Source: Dactylellina haptotyla (lineage: Eukaryota; Ascomycota; Orbiliomycetes; Orbiliales; Orbiliaceae). Taken from it: a DNA stretch of 64,000 nucleotides. The DNA lies in the NCBI GenBank assembly GCA_031310005.1, contig CM062379.1, positions 7,192,001 through 7,256,000 on the forward strand, written 5' to 3'. This document shows positions 14,469 to 25,777 of the stretch, one piece after another. The notes under the pieces were generated by a model, which had not been told where the DNA came from, did no database searches, and saw only the letters and a list, made by a program, of their open reading frames with translations. A program made the position numbers and the translations under genes. Each line of letters opens with the position of its first letter. Within the stretch, counting starts at the first letter, position 1.

Positions 14469-15521
14469 AGTGCTAAGACATGAATTAGTACTCATGTTAA
14501 AGTTAGGCAATATGGCTCATGTCTACGTACAAGACTGCATGTCCACCTGCTCGTTGTGTACTTGGGAATGAACAACACATATTCACGGCATCTATGTTGC
14601 ATTTTTGTGGATGCTACCAAGTGATGGCCATAGGTTTGGATGAGGTCAAAATATTAGTATAAAATTAAAAGCTACTCAATTCAAGTTTCTTTTTGGAATC
14701 TCTTAGTTCAGAGTAGCCTCTAATCCTGTAGACGATTGTGAGGTTCTTGGTTATCGGGTGGTAGGTCGAATTATATCTCCGCGCCAAGGACTATGAAACT
14801 CCGCGGACCACTGCCAAACTTGGACACGAAACCGGCCTTTCTTAGCCACAAGGTGTCGGGACTCGGTAGCTATGTCTGGAAAAGCCTCCTGCGTTGAAAC
14901 TTGCTTCATACAAGGCTGTTACTGTATGGCGCCATCTGGCCCGGTTTGCTAGTGCACTCGTATCTCGGAGCTGTGACAGGGGACTTTCAGCGTGGACCCT
15001 AGTTTTAAAGTACCCGAAGTAATAGACTATTCTAGAAATTTGTCGTAAGGTCAATCACTTTGCATGCTTTCTGCTCAAGTGATATTTCTGAAAAGCCTGG
15101 TTACCTGAAGGTGTTTGGGCATCGATAAAACTAGAACGGCCTCACCATTGGGTGGTTTCATTTGTTTTGTGGTACGATACAGTGCTCTTTCCCTAATATG
15201 GATCTGTTAGCTCTTATAAGAAACAACCTTAGACATATTTAGGATGTCGTCGCTTCTAAAGTGAGCATTTTCAAGAGAGCGGAGGTGATCATATATAAAG
15301 CTCTAGCGACCGTGATGTCTTTGGAGTTTGCTTCCTTTTCTTTTATCATATCTCTCGTCGTCGAGAACGACTAACACTTCCAACTTCATTCATTCACTTC
15401 GAACCTCTGGCAGGTAGGGCTGTGCAGGTCACGCTCACGTTAAACAATATATTTTCTTACGACACTTTACGACTTGGGTTTACTCTAGGTGGTTACATAT
15501 ATTTAATTAAATAAACCGGAA
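14469..15521. other. Promoter region of the repeat precursor gene
   Basis: No gene is seen. The GH43 3' UTR occupies the first part. The final 240 bases hold a clear TATA box and a pyrimidine-rich leader. A possible leader intron (about 15414-15489, GTAGGG...TTACTCTAG) is weak. Confidence 0.4.
15292..15299 (+). promoter_or_regulatory. TATA box of the Kex2-type repeat precursor
   Basis: TATATAAA lies 230 bases before the start codon of the repeat precursor and about 30-50 bases before a C/T-rich start region. A strong TATA box suggests regulated, burst-like expression rather than housekeeping expression (inference). Confidence 0.5.
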
Positions 15522-16935
15522 ATGAAGATCTCGACTCTCTTAGTAGTTCTTGCTATTTCTGCCGCTTCGGCAGACGCTTTGGATAGAACAGCGGCCGGTA
15601 AGATTTTCACAGCTGATTCTCCTCAATATACAAGCTTGCTAATATTTATCTCTAGTTGTGAAATCCAAAGATCACAAGGGTGGACAGAAATATAGTGTCG
15701 CCTCTTATGGTGGCCGTGATGGTATATACGCAGAACTCGATGCGGCTGGTGCTGGCTCCTGGGATGGGAAAAGGCATGCCGCCAAGAGAGGCGTCCCTTC
15801 AGTAATTCAAAAACTTAATGCTGCAGGCGCAAACTCTTGGGCACATGGTCGCCGCCAGCGAAGGAGGATAGGTGACGAAATTACCAACAAGCTCGATGCT
15901 GCTGGTGCCGGCTCGTGGGGTAAACATGCTAGAAGAAGCAATGCTGATGTCGTTGCTAAGTTAAACGCTGCAGGGGCTGGATCTTGGGGATCAAAGCACA
16001 ACAGAAGAAACGCGATTACTGACAAACTAGATGCGGCGGGTGCTAGATCTTGGAAGCATGCTCGACGTGCTTATTCTGATGTTGTCAATAAATTGGATGC
16101 TGCAGGTGCCGGATCTTGGGGATCCAAACACGCTAAAAGAGCATTAAATTCTGCTATAACTCAGAAGCTAGAAGACGCAGGCGCAGGTTCTTGGGGACAT
16201 AAGTTTCGTCTCAGAAGAGATCTCCGACCATCGGGAATGGGACGAGAAAGAGCAATGAGGAGATCCCGTGCTGCGCGTCGAAACGTCATGGCTAGGGCCG
16301 AACCCGCTGGCACTCCTGGTGCCACTCCAGGCGCTGCTACGGACCCCGCTGCCGGTGCTAATCCTGGTGCTGATCAAACTCCAGGTACTACTCCAGGTAC
16401 TACTCCAGGTACTACTCCAGGTACCACTCCAGGTACCACCCCAGGAGAAACCACACCGGGTACGACTCCAGATACTGGCACAACTCCGGAGACCACACCT
16501 GGCGGTAACTCTACGGAAGCTCTCCCACCTAAGCAAGACTTTATCAAGCAAGCGAAGGAGCAGGGTGCTCCAGCTAACACCCTAACATTCCTGGAAGGTG
16601 TCGATGAGGCAATCTTCCGGAAGTTGTATACCCTTCCAGAGGGACCAGAATTCGAGGCTAAGGTGCAGGAACTTGTGCAAGGCAAACTTCCAAAGTTTGA
16701 AGATCTAGGAGCTACTACAGGAGCCACTCCGGAGACCAAACCTGGAGAGACACCGGGAAATACACCTGCAGAGACCCCGGGTAACACACCTGCAGAGACT
16801 CCTGGTAATACACCTGCACAGACTCCGGGTAACACACCTGGAGCGACCCCTGAAACTCCAGGAACTCCGGGTGCTAATGCAGCTGGCCAGGGAGCTGCCG
16901 CTCCAAATGGGGAGACTCCAGCCCCAAAGGCTTGA
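15522..16935 (+). CDS. Secreted Kex2-processed repeat precursor (KEP-like), seven Trp peptide repeats
   Basis: Two exons (15522-15597, 15656-16935) give 451 aa. Residues 1-17 (MKISTLLVVLAISAASA) are a clean signal peptide. Residues 53-213 hold seven units built on the core KLDAAGAGSWG; the conserved Trp is at 61, 87, 113, 136, 158, 180 and 205. Each unit ends at a dibasic or tribasic site: KR 64-65 and 69-70, RR 91-92 and RRR 94-96, RR 118-119, 142-143 and 162-163, KR 186-187, RR 212-213. This is the plan of fungal Kex2-processed precursors: alpha-type pheromones, Ustilago repellents and dikaritin RiPPs. There are no Cys residues. After a basic linker come a Pro/Gly/Thr-rich region (PGTT and PGNTPAET repeats) and, between them, about 60 ordered-looking residues that I do not recognise (KQDFIKQAKEQGAPANTLTF onward). 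Predicted products are peptides of about 20-24 aa with an amphipathic start and a GAGSWG end. The function is unknown. The core does not resemble known ascomycete alpha pheromones, and no UstYa-like gene is near. Confidence 0.85.
15736..16218 (+). repeat. Seven imperfect repeats encoding the Trp core peptide
   Basis: The units have spacing of 66-78 bases. Amino acids of the L-D/N-A-A-G-A-G-S-W core are almost fixed, while third codon positions differ widely between units (for example GCGGCTGGT, GCTGCAGGC, GCAGGGGCT). The copies are therefore old and held by selection on the peptide. Unit 5 is slightly shorter (ARSWKHARR), and unit 7 is the most divergent (LEDAGAGSWGHKFRLRR). Confidence 0.85.
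16381..16440 (+). repeat. 12-bp coding minisatellite (PGTT x5)
   Basis: Five nearly identical copies of CCAGGTACTACT encode PGTT units. The low divergence contrasts with the peptide repeats upstream and suggests recent slippage. The encoded tail is likely O-glycosylated. Confidence 0.8.
16753..16848 (+). repeat. 24-bp coding repeat (PGNTPAET x4)
   Basis: Four copies encode PGNTPAET, PGNTPAET, PGNTPAQT and PGNTPGAT. They lie near the C-terminus of the repeat precursor and make a second Pro/Thr-rich spacer. Confidence 0.75.
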
Positions 16936-17491
16936 GAGAGCAAATTTTGATATAAGGTCTTCTGCAAAGTACTTTTGATGAGCAGAACCCTACGAACGGG
17001 GCTTAACACCCACCGACGGGAGATGTGATGGGATAACTTTTTATTGGGCTTCAAGCTTCATCATATTTCATCTTGAATATTGTTTTAGTAATTTTAATGT
17101 AATAAGCACTTGCGAATCGAAAAGTAATCTTTCTTCTTATTTTGACCACCTAAATACCTTCTATGTGCCCTAAACTCATAATTTAATAACTTCGCCACTC
17201 ATTGTCAGTATACAGTCACAAATTGAATCATGTCGACGTCCGTGATATCCAGAATGTTACAACAGTCAAATGTGTTGACGAGGGGCTCACGTGACACGAA
17301 ATTGCCAAGAGACTGAAGTCGTGAACTTCACGAAGCTTTGGCGCAAACCTCCAAACCTCAACATCGCGACTACAGGGATACCCTCCACGCCCTACAATAT
17401 TCGACTTGCCTCGCCATCATCACCAACGGCCCAGACATAGGCACCTGATTGTACCACCAATATCTGAGGGATATTCATATATTCATCCAAC
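16936..17491. other. Intergenic region, repeat precursor to PRP17
   Basis: The first 230 bases are AT-rich and fit the 3' UTR of the repeat precursor. The remainder holds the PRP17 promoter with an E-box palindrome. No other gene is seen. Confidence 0.5.
17287..17294. promoter_or_regulatory. TCACGTGA palindrome (E-box) in the PRP17 promoter
   Basis: This perfect 8-base palindrome lies 198 bases before the PRP17 start codon. CACGTG is bound by Cbf1/bHLH proteins in fungi; the occupant here is unknown. Confidence 0.4.
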
Positions 17492-19306
17492 ATGGCGGCC
17501 CTCGTCGACTACGGTTCCAGCGACGATGAGTCGCCTGCCATCGGTCCATCGATACCGGCAGGACTCTCCGTCACCGCTGCGCCAGATGTCAGCCTCGACG
17601 TATGTCTGTCTCTCCTTTCTGGAAGTAACAATCCTAGTACTAATTCCAAATCTCCGCAGGACCCAATGACCTCTCAGCTCGCGATCGTTAAACCCACCGA
17701 CAAGAGCATGTCGTATAACGCCACATTCTCCGACCTCTACAAACCCGCGGCGGGCCCCGCAAACCCCTTCAAATCGGACGACGGTAGCTTAAAACGAAAG
17801 AACATTCTCACAGGCTACGCGGAGGAAACGTTAATATCCGATGCAACGTTCACCACACATCACAGAACCTTCACAAGCTTAGGATACGCGGCGGATCCTA
17901 GCAATCCGGCCAACATGGTTGGTGACCAGTCTAGCGTCGCGATGTTTGGCGGTAGGAATACAGTCGAATACCGCCCTAGCAAAGAGGAGTCCCGAGAGAT
18001 CAAACGACGGCGGCAGAAGAAAGGAGACTCGAGTATAGTAGACGGACCGGGCCAGTACCTTGGTCCTTGGGCGTCATACAAGAACGAATCCGAATCAGAA
18101 GATGGACACGAGGAGGCTGGCGAAGATATGGAATATGAAGAGGAGGCGACAGCTCCGGTATCGAATCCTATCATCGACAAGGCGGGCGCGGAATATCTCA
18201 ACGTCAATACCTCTGGAGTCGAGCAGACGACGTTTCACGGCAGTCAAGAGAGAGATTACCTCGGGCGTACATACATGCATGTACCGCAGGATTTGGACAT
18301 CAATCTCGGAAAGGAAGCCGGCAGCACACCAAACTATATCCCCAAGAAACTTATCCACACCTGGAAAGGCCATACGAAGCCTATTACAGCTATACGGTTC
18401 TTCCCTGGAAGTGGGCACTTGCTATTAAGTTCATCTGCAGACGCTAAGATCAAAGTAAGCCTTTCCTTTCTAACCTTTTTTATGACAAAATACTAACTCC
18501 TTGCGCAGCTCTGGGATGTATATCACGACCGCGAACTCCTGCGTACCTTTGACGGCCACAACAAGTCTGTAAACGACATAACATTCAACAACACGGGCGA
18601 CAAGTTCCTTTCCGCCTCCTACGACCGCCAGATGAAACTCTGGGACACCGAGACTGGCAAATGCATCAATAAGTTTAGTACGGGCAAGATCCCCCATGTT
18701 ATAAGGTTCAATCCGGACGAAGCCAAACACCACGAATTCATCGCGGGCATGAGCGACAAGAAGATCGTGCAGTTCGACACCCGTACCGCCGCGGTAGTAC
18801 AAGAATACGACCACCATTTGGGCCCCGTCAACACGCTTACATTCGTAGACGAGAACCGGCGGTTCATCTCCACTTCTGATGATAAGAGTTTGCGCGCTTG
18901 GGAATACGGTATTCCCGTGCCTATTAAATTCATCGCGGAACCATACATGTTCTCTATGGTTAGGTCCGCATTGCACCCTAACGGGAAGTATGTTGCATTC
19001 CAGAGCGCGGATAACCAAGTGGTTGTGTACGCGACAACGGAGCGGTTCAGGCAGAATAGGAAGAAGAGCTTTAGGGGACATAATAATGCGGGTTACGCTA
19101 TCGATGTAGATATCAGTCCGGACGGGCAGTTCTTGATGAGCGGTGATAGCTCCGGATGGGTGTGCTTTTTCGATTGGAAGACATGCAAGATGTATCACAA
19201 GATTAGGGTGAGCGAGCAAGCGGTCACTTGTGCGGCGTGGCACCCTCAGGAAGGAAGTAGGGTTGCAGTTGCCGGTTTGGATTCTGATATCAAGTATTTC
19301 GATTAA
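17492..19306 (+). CDS. PRP17: Pre-mRNA splicing factor Prp17/Cdc40 (WD40)
   Basis: Prp17 is a spliceosomal WD40 protein needed for the second catalytic step. Three exons (17492-17599, 17660-18454, 18509-19306) give 566 aa. The N-terminus MAALVDYGSSDDES is typical, followed by a Pro/Asp-rich, poorly ordered region of about 270 residues. The beta-propeller begins at LIHTWKGHTKPITAIRFFPG and runs to the C-terminus SDIKYFD. Diagnostic stretches are SASYDRQMKLWDTETGKCI, FNPDEAKHHEFIAGMSDKK and FISTSDDKSLRAWE, which align directly with human CDC40 from memory. Intron 1 is exactly 60 nt with no in-frame stop, so its retention would add 20 residues. A TACTAAT branch site supports splicing. Confidence 0.95.
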
Positions 19307-19604
19307 ATAAACGCCCAGAATTCAGCTACAATTGCTGGGTTTATTGTTTAGTTTCATTATGTACTATAGGGGAAATTGGGATAGTTCACGATAATAGATG
19401 GCAGCATTCTTGATAAAGCAATTCGAGAGTACTACTTATCCTTCCGCTCATCAAAAAACTTTTTCTGTGACTATATTACACTCTAAAATGCCAATATATA
19501 CTCCTATGTGACAGAAATGAAAGGAAGAAGCTTTGTCTAGGTACAAGACTGAGGAAGAAGAACGAAGAACAAAAACTACAAACTACAACACCATATTATA
19601 CAGC

Positions 19605-22506
19605 TCACCTAAACTTTTGAATCCTCGAGGCATCCTTCTTGGGCATCCATGCTGGCGGTAGTTTGACATCAGCAACTGGTCGCTCAACCACCACGATCTC
19701 CAAGTCCTCCTTAGGGTTACCAATCGGCAGGAACGCCATCACATTACGATACTGGAATGTATGCCAATGTGGTATCCCAACTCCGCGCTTCGCCACCGCA
19801 GTGGTCTCGGTGTCGATGTCCATCGACTCCGCGTCCAGCTTGACACCCCCATCCTCGGGATCAGGATGTTCACTCGCGGAGAGCTCGGAATCGCTGGCAT
19901 CTTCCTTTTCATCGGAATCCTCATCGCTGCTAGAATCAGAGCTAGAGTCGTCCGAATCTGCCTCCTCTTCCTCGCTACTACTATCGTCGTCACTATCGCT
20001 CTGTACCATCTCAATCGCACCACCTTTCCTCTTGATGTTATTTCTGACCTTATCCACCAAGAACTCATCGTCACTATCCGCATCCTCCATCTCAACTTCG
20101 TCGCTGTCATCGGATTTGCCGACTAACGTCACCTCAGTACCCTTAACCATATCCTTTCTCCCACCGACAGCTTCGCTACCAGCTCCGCTAATCATCACCA
20201 CTCCTCTCTTCCTCTTCACACCTTTGACCTCCTCTTTCTCTTTCTTCTCCTTCTTAGCACCGACGACATTCAGATCCCTGTCAACATTGACCATAAACAC
20301 CCATCCGTGTCCCCAACACCACATCCTCCTCCCCTTTCCTTTCTCCTCGACAACATTCAGTCCGAAACATCTATCCTTCAGCTTCAAAAACTGTCGAGGT
20401 AACCGTTCGGAATTCTTCGCAGACCAGGCAGTGACCTGGCCGCTCGCAACATCGAATTCATGAAGCGTGTGGTCCGCCGTCATGACTAGCACTTCGCTGC
20501 TGTCTTCTCCTTCCTTTGTGTTCTCGAGTAATAACGGTCTGAACCCGGTCGCTACAGGCGATGCAGGAAGTCGCGGTAGGCTCGCTTTGATAAGTTTCCA
20601 TTTGCCTTTCTTGCTATCTTCGACGGTCCATGCTTCCATCCAGCCACCCACATCAGCTGCAAAGAGGTATTTTCCGTTAGGCGAGAAGGAAACCTGACTG
20701 ATCTGCCTTTCGTAACCTCGTCCCAACGCGATGACGCCGTCTTTTCTTAGAAGCTTGTTGTTCGTGATCGATGGTTCCCTATCTTTTCTGTCGAGATGCT
20801 GCAAGTTTCCAAATTCAAAGGTAGTTTTATCTTCTTCGTCGACGTTTGCGGTAATTTGGAAAATATATGGTTCCGAGTTGGGCGCGATGAAGGTAAGGTA
20901 CTTTCCGTCAGCTGAGAATAGCACTTTCCTAGCACCAATTTTGGAGATATTTTCTGGTAATTCGATTTTGGAGATTCGAAGAAGTACGGTTGATTTTCGA
21001 GGTCGGAGGTGGAAGAGTTTTAAGGTTGCCATAGTAGATATCGCGATGAGGTTTCCGGCAGGGGATATCGCTGCAGATGAGATGTTTTCATCGGTCTAAA
21101 AGATATTCCTAGTTAGTCAATGCAGCTGGGGCAATTCCAAAAATAGAGTAAGTGCATACGTTAACAACGATTCCACCGACAAGTTTCCTTCCTTGATCCT
21201 CATCGACGGCACCATAGAGTTCTACGTCATCGGCAGCCTCAACTTCATCGATAGTGTTGATCTTCCAAATCTTGACTTCTCGGTCGTACTTGGCAAGAAG
21301 TAGTCTCGACTCCGGCGCACTCGACGCTGACACAACTTGATACTGTGGTAGAGCGGATAGGGTGTATTGATATTCTTGAGCAAACCTCTTCAAGGGCACG
21401 ACCACAGGTGTCATGTCCACACCACCGCTAACAAGAACACTGAAGGGGCCGGCTTCAAAGCCAGCCATTGTCCTGACATCGTGCTTATGAAATCTCTTTT
21501 TAACGACCTGAGTCCAGGTAGCACGCTTTCCTTGACCCACAAGCTCGTACTTAGCGGTGACTTTGTCCACGCCAGAGCTGAAAAATTGGGTACCATTGGC
21601 GTTGGGTTCAAGGGTTAGAACATCCGCATCGTGCGCCTTTATCTTCTGACGCAGAGCATATCGCTTTGCATCGTAGAGACTAATCTCGCCTAGCGAGTCA
21701 CCGGCTACGATCCAACCGCCGTTGGAAGGTATGTACTTGACACACCAAACGTAGGTGTCCCTCTTCTTTGCATTTCGGCGTTTGCTATTGAATTTAGGGC
21801 CAACAGACATGGTGGTGATGGTGCGGCCGGTTACGGTATCGAAGACACGGAGCTTGGAGTCAGATGTACCTGCGATAACGGTGGTGGGCGATTGGTAGGC
21901 GAGAGAGAGCACACGACATGCTTTCGATTGAGGGATGATTTTGGAGAGAGAAAGAGCGCCTGGGCTGTCACCAACAGATAAGACAACGAGGGAGCCGTCC
22001 TCACAGCCAACTGTGAGTTGCATGCCGTCATTCGAGTCTTCCTCGACTTCGATTTGATCGACGCCGGCATCACCCTTCGACGCTTGAGGGTCGGTTCGTT
22101 CGTTAAACCATGACTTCTTCGGTTGAGCAGCTATACTCCAGATCACGCCCTTTCCACAATCGAAGTGCGCGAGCGGTTTGCCGGTGACGAGATCCCATTC
22201 TGTGACGACGGTGGAGTTGCCAATGCTGAAGAGACGGAGTAACTCGGTGTGTTTGATAGAGTAATGCGATTGACGAATCCATGCTAGACCCTCGATACTA
22301 CGATGTTGACCGCCGTGTAAGGTAGACTCATGGAACCAGGTTGTGGGATTCCAGATCTCGATGGAGCCATTGGAACGACCGATTGCGAGGCGGAGGGACA
22401 CTGGGAGGTGATGAGACTGCGGGTTGAACTCGGATGGGTGAGAGAAGGCGAGAGCGTGGATTTTGGAGGGGGTATAGTCGACGAAGCGGCATCGATGGAT
22501 ATCCAT
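19605..22506 (-). CDS. UTP4: U3 snoRNP / t-UTP protein Utp4 (Cirhin)
   Basis: Utp4 belongs to the t-UTP subcomplex that starts assembly of the small-subunit processome on nascent pre-rRNA in the nucleolus. Two exons (22506-21160, then 21095-19605; 64-nt intron) give 945 aa. The N-terminus MDIHRCRFVDYTPSKIHALA matches the cirhin opening, and HRSIEGLAWI and FDCGKGVIWSIAAQPK follow in the first propeller. Two WD40 propellers are expected. The second exon carries a long Ser/Asp/Glu run of about 60 residues inside the second propeller region, a lineage insert likely to be phosphorylated. The C-terminus ends ...KKDASRIQKFR, basic as usual. The gene is convergent with PRP17, and the 3' ends are about 300 bases apart. 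Confidence 0.92.
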
Positions 22507-23208
22507 TGCGAGGGACGGGGAGCTCGCGAGGAGCTGTGGAGAGGTGGTGGTGATACGGAACTGGCGATGTTCTAGGCAGAATTATGAAAAATCGTGAATG
22601 AAGTTTTTTGGCGGATTTGCGACAGCAGAAAAGTTCAGAAAATTTTAGCAGGGATGTTCCTTAGCGAGTACCCCGGGGCTTGGGTGTTGATGCTCGGGGG
22701 CACACGGTCCCGGGGCAACACCACCCTATTTCCCAGTACAAGATTCAATCTTCCCTCCCACATTGTGCAATAATATTCTAATGGCAGATATCTTACGAGG
22801 ATGCTAAACTAAAGAGATATCTAAAGCTCTAGGATATATGAACTTACTCATGGATCAGATTGGCGGGGTCGAGTCTCGCCCGTCCTTACTTCACATTATA
22901 TGAAACGGAATGTTTGTAGAGTGATTTTTGTGTAATTTTTTTATTGGTACAGAAACGACAGTCCAGGCTGTCGACTTGAGACTAGAGAAACATATATATA
23001 TGTATATATATAGCCCATCTTATCATGTTATATATACTCGGCAACTAGTAATATCCACCTCCGCAAAATACAAAACGACAAAGCGCAGAAGCACTACCTT
23101 CCGAACGCCGGGAACGCCTTCCAAAATCCAAAACCCAAACATATATTTACAATAGGTCCTGCTAAACCAAACGCCAAACCCAATTATTCATTGGTGAATT
23201 GCAAGTAT
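22507..23208. other. Intergenic region, UTP4 promoter and neighbour 3' end
   Basis: About 700 bases hold the UTP4 promoter and, from about 22900, an AT-rich stretch fitting the 3' end of the Cys-rich protein gene. No further gene is seen. Confidence 0.45.
22639..22646. promoter_or_regulatory. RRPE-like AAAATTTT upstream of UTP4
   Basis: The palindrome AAAATTTT, within CAGAAAATTTTAGC, lies 133 bases before the UTP4 start codon. RRPE elements of this form mark ribosome-biogenesis promoters in yeasts. Context supports the call, but a single short AT-rich match is weak evidence. Confidence 0.3.
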
Positions 23209-23851
23209 TCAACGAAGAGTGCATTCCAGACACCGTCTTTCCATCCCCCATTCCTGCCCACCAGTCGAGCAGCCGCCGCAAACTTTCTTGTAGCAGCCTC
23301 GGCAAGAGTAACATTCGCCCTCTTCGTCATCAAAAGGTGTTTCTAGCAGGCAATCGCAATCTGAACACGAGATTGCGTTCGATGCCATGTGTGATGAGAA
23401 GGAGATATTCGAGTGGGTATGTGTGGTTTGCTGCGTTCGATTGAAGAACGACATGATGCCGCGCTGGGCTGGCTGTTGTGGGTTTACTGGGGTGAAGGAC
23501 GGTGCGGAGAAGAGTTGAGGCGCGGCCTGCTGCTGAGCAGATCTTTGCGCAGAGAAAAGTTTCGAAATGGTATAGTCTGTCGGCAGACAGTAATTAGTAT
23601 TCTGAATTCGCGTAAAGGATATGATTTAGCATTGGCGACTTACCATGAACTGTCTTCTCGTCCGGCCTGGAGTTTCTCCACCGCTTCAATGTGCGCGAGT
23701 GGACACCCATTGGAATGTGATGCTGAGTGATGGCTTCCATATCGAGCATCATGGCATTATTGGAGAAGGGAGATGTCGAAGAGGAGCGGGAGGATGATGA
23801 GCAGATGGACATGGCATCTTCGTCATCGGAACGCTTGCGCTTGAGAACCAT
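23209..23851 (-). CDS. Small Cys-rich nuclear-type protein, 191 aa
   Basis: Two exons (23851-23644, 23576-23209) give 191 aa. The opening MVLKRKRSDDED looks like a nuclear localisation signal. A Ser run follows, then GVHSRTLKRWRNSRPDEKTV, a basic motif that I recall from a family of conserved uncharacterised ascomycete proteins (HSRTRKR-RDNRP form). A Gln/Pro linker leads to RGIMSFFNRTQ. The C-terminus has paired Cys: CSDCDC, CYSCRGC, CGGC, CLEC. It is probably a zinc-binding knuckle. The function is unknown. It is divergent from LYS12, sharing a 673-base promoter region. Confidence 0.75.
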
Positions 23852-24524
23852 TGTGAAGATTGATTAAGTGAGGATAGTGGAGAGTAGGTTCAACAGTATT
23901 GAGTACAGAGCGAGTTCTTTGGAAGAGTGATATTCCGTAGCCTTGAGGATGGATTGTGGATGAGGTGAGAAGGCGAGAAGGAAGGACGGATGGGGATGTT
24001 TATAAGATGCCCATTTGGCAGCCCAAAGCAGCAATAACAACGCGTAGAGTGCTGCACGCGCAGAGGAATGCGCCCAAAATGAGGGTGGCGCGTTGTCGCG
24101 TTGCGGTTTGTCCCCTCACATCTTCCCACATTGGGAAAGCAACTCATCTCCTGCCACTCAATCGCTCTTGGCAACACGCCGCCTTGTCGCGTGCCCTGGC
24201 AACAACAACGCATTCCGTTTAATTGGAGTGGCGCGCGTCACAAGCCACAGCATTCGCCAAAAACGAGAAGTGTGGCGGGTGCCAACAACGGAAACATCCC
24301 TGCCAACAAAAAAATGTGGATTTGAACAGAGTAAAATTCCACCCGATATCGGGACACTTCCAGCCAGGCCGCATTCCGACTCGTCGTTGTTCCCTGACCG
24401 TCCGAGTGTCCGAGGCCGTTCACATTAAGTAGTGGCTGTGCCCTCATTCCTTACTTCATTTCTTTCTTTCCAATAATAGCACCACTATCGCAATCTCAGT
24501 TTCAATTGGCCCGATATCGATATA
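23852..24524. other. Shared divergent promoter of the Cys-rich protein gene and LYS12
   Basis: This 673-base region lies between two divergently read genes. I see a GC-rich middle and a pyrimidine-rich final 60 bases before LYS12, but no site I can name with confidence. Confidence 0.45.

Positions 24525-25777
<1,253 letters not shown>

Noticed and set aside
15522-16935. Dikaritin (ustiloxin-type) RiPP cluster
   Set aside because: The repeat cores lack a conserved Tyr, and no UstYa/DUF3328 oxidase, tyrosinase or peptidase gene is nearby. The gene is kept as a Kex2-type precursor of unknown class.
15522-16935. Alpha-factor mating pheromone precursor
   Set aside because: The core has one Trp but none of the usual W-C...PGQPC-like residues, and no MAT-linked gene is seen. 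It cannot be excluded but is not supported.
16374-17054. Long antisense frame opposite the repeat precursor tail
   Set aside because: It is the mirror of the PGTT/PGNT repeats; its GVVPGVVPGV pattern comes from low-complexity DNA, and the sense strand has a signal peptide, an intron and conserved repeats.
19639-20463. Ser-rich 274-codon frame on the plus strand
   Set aside because: It lies opposite the acidic Ser/Asp run of UTP4 and is its antisense shadow.
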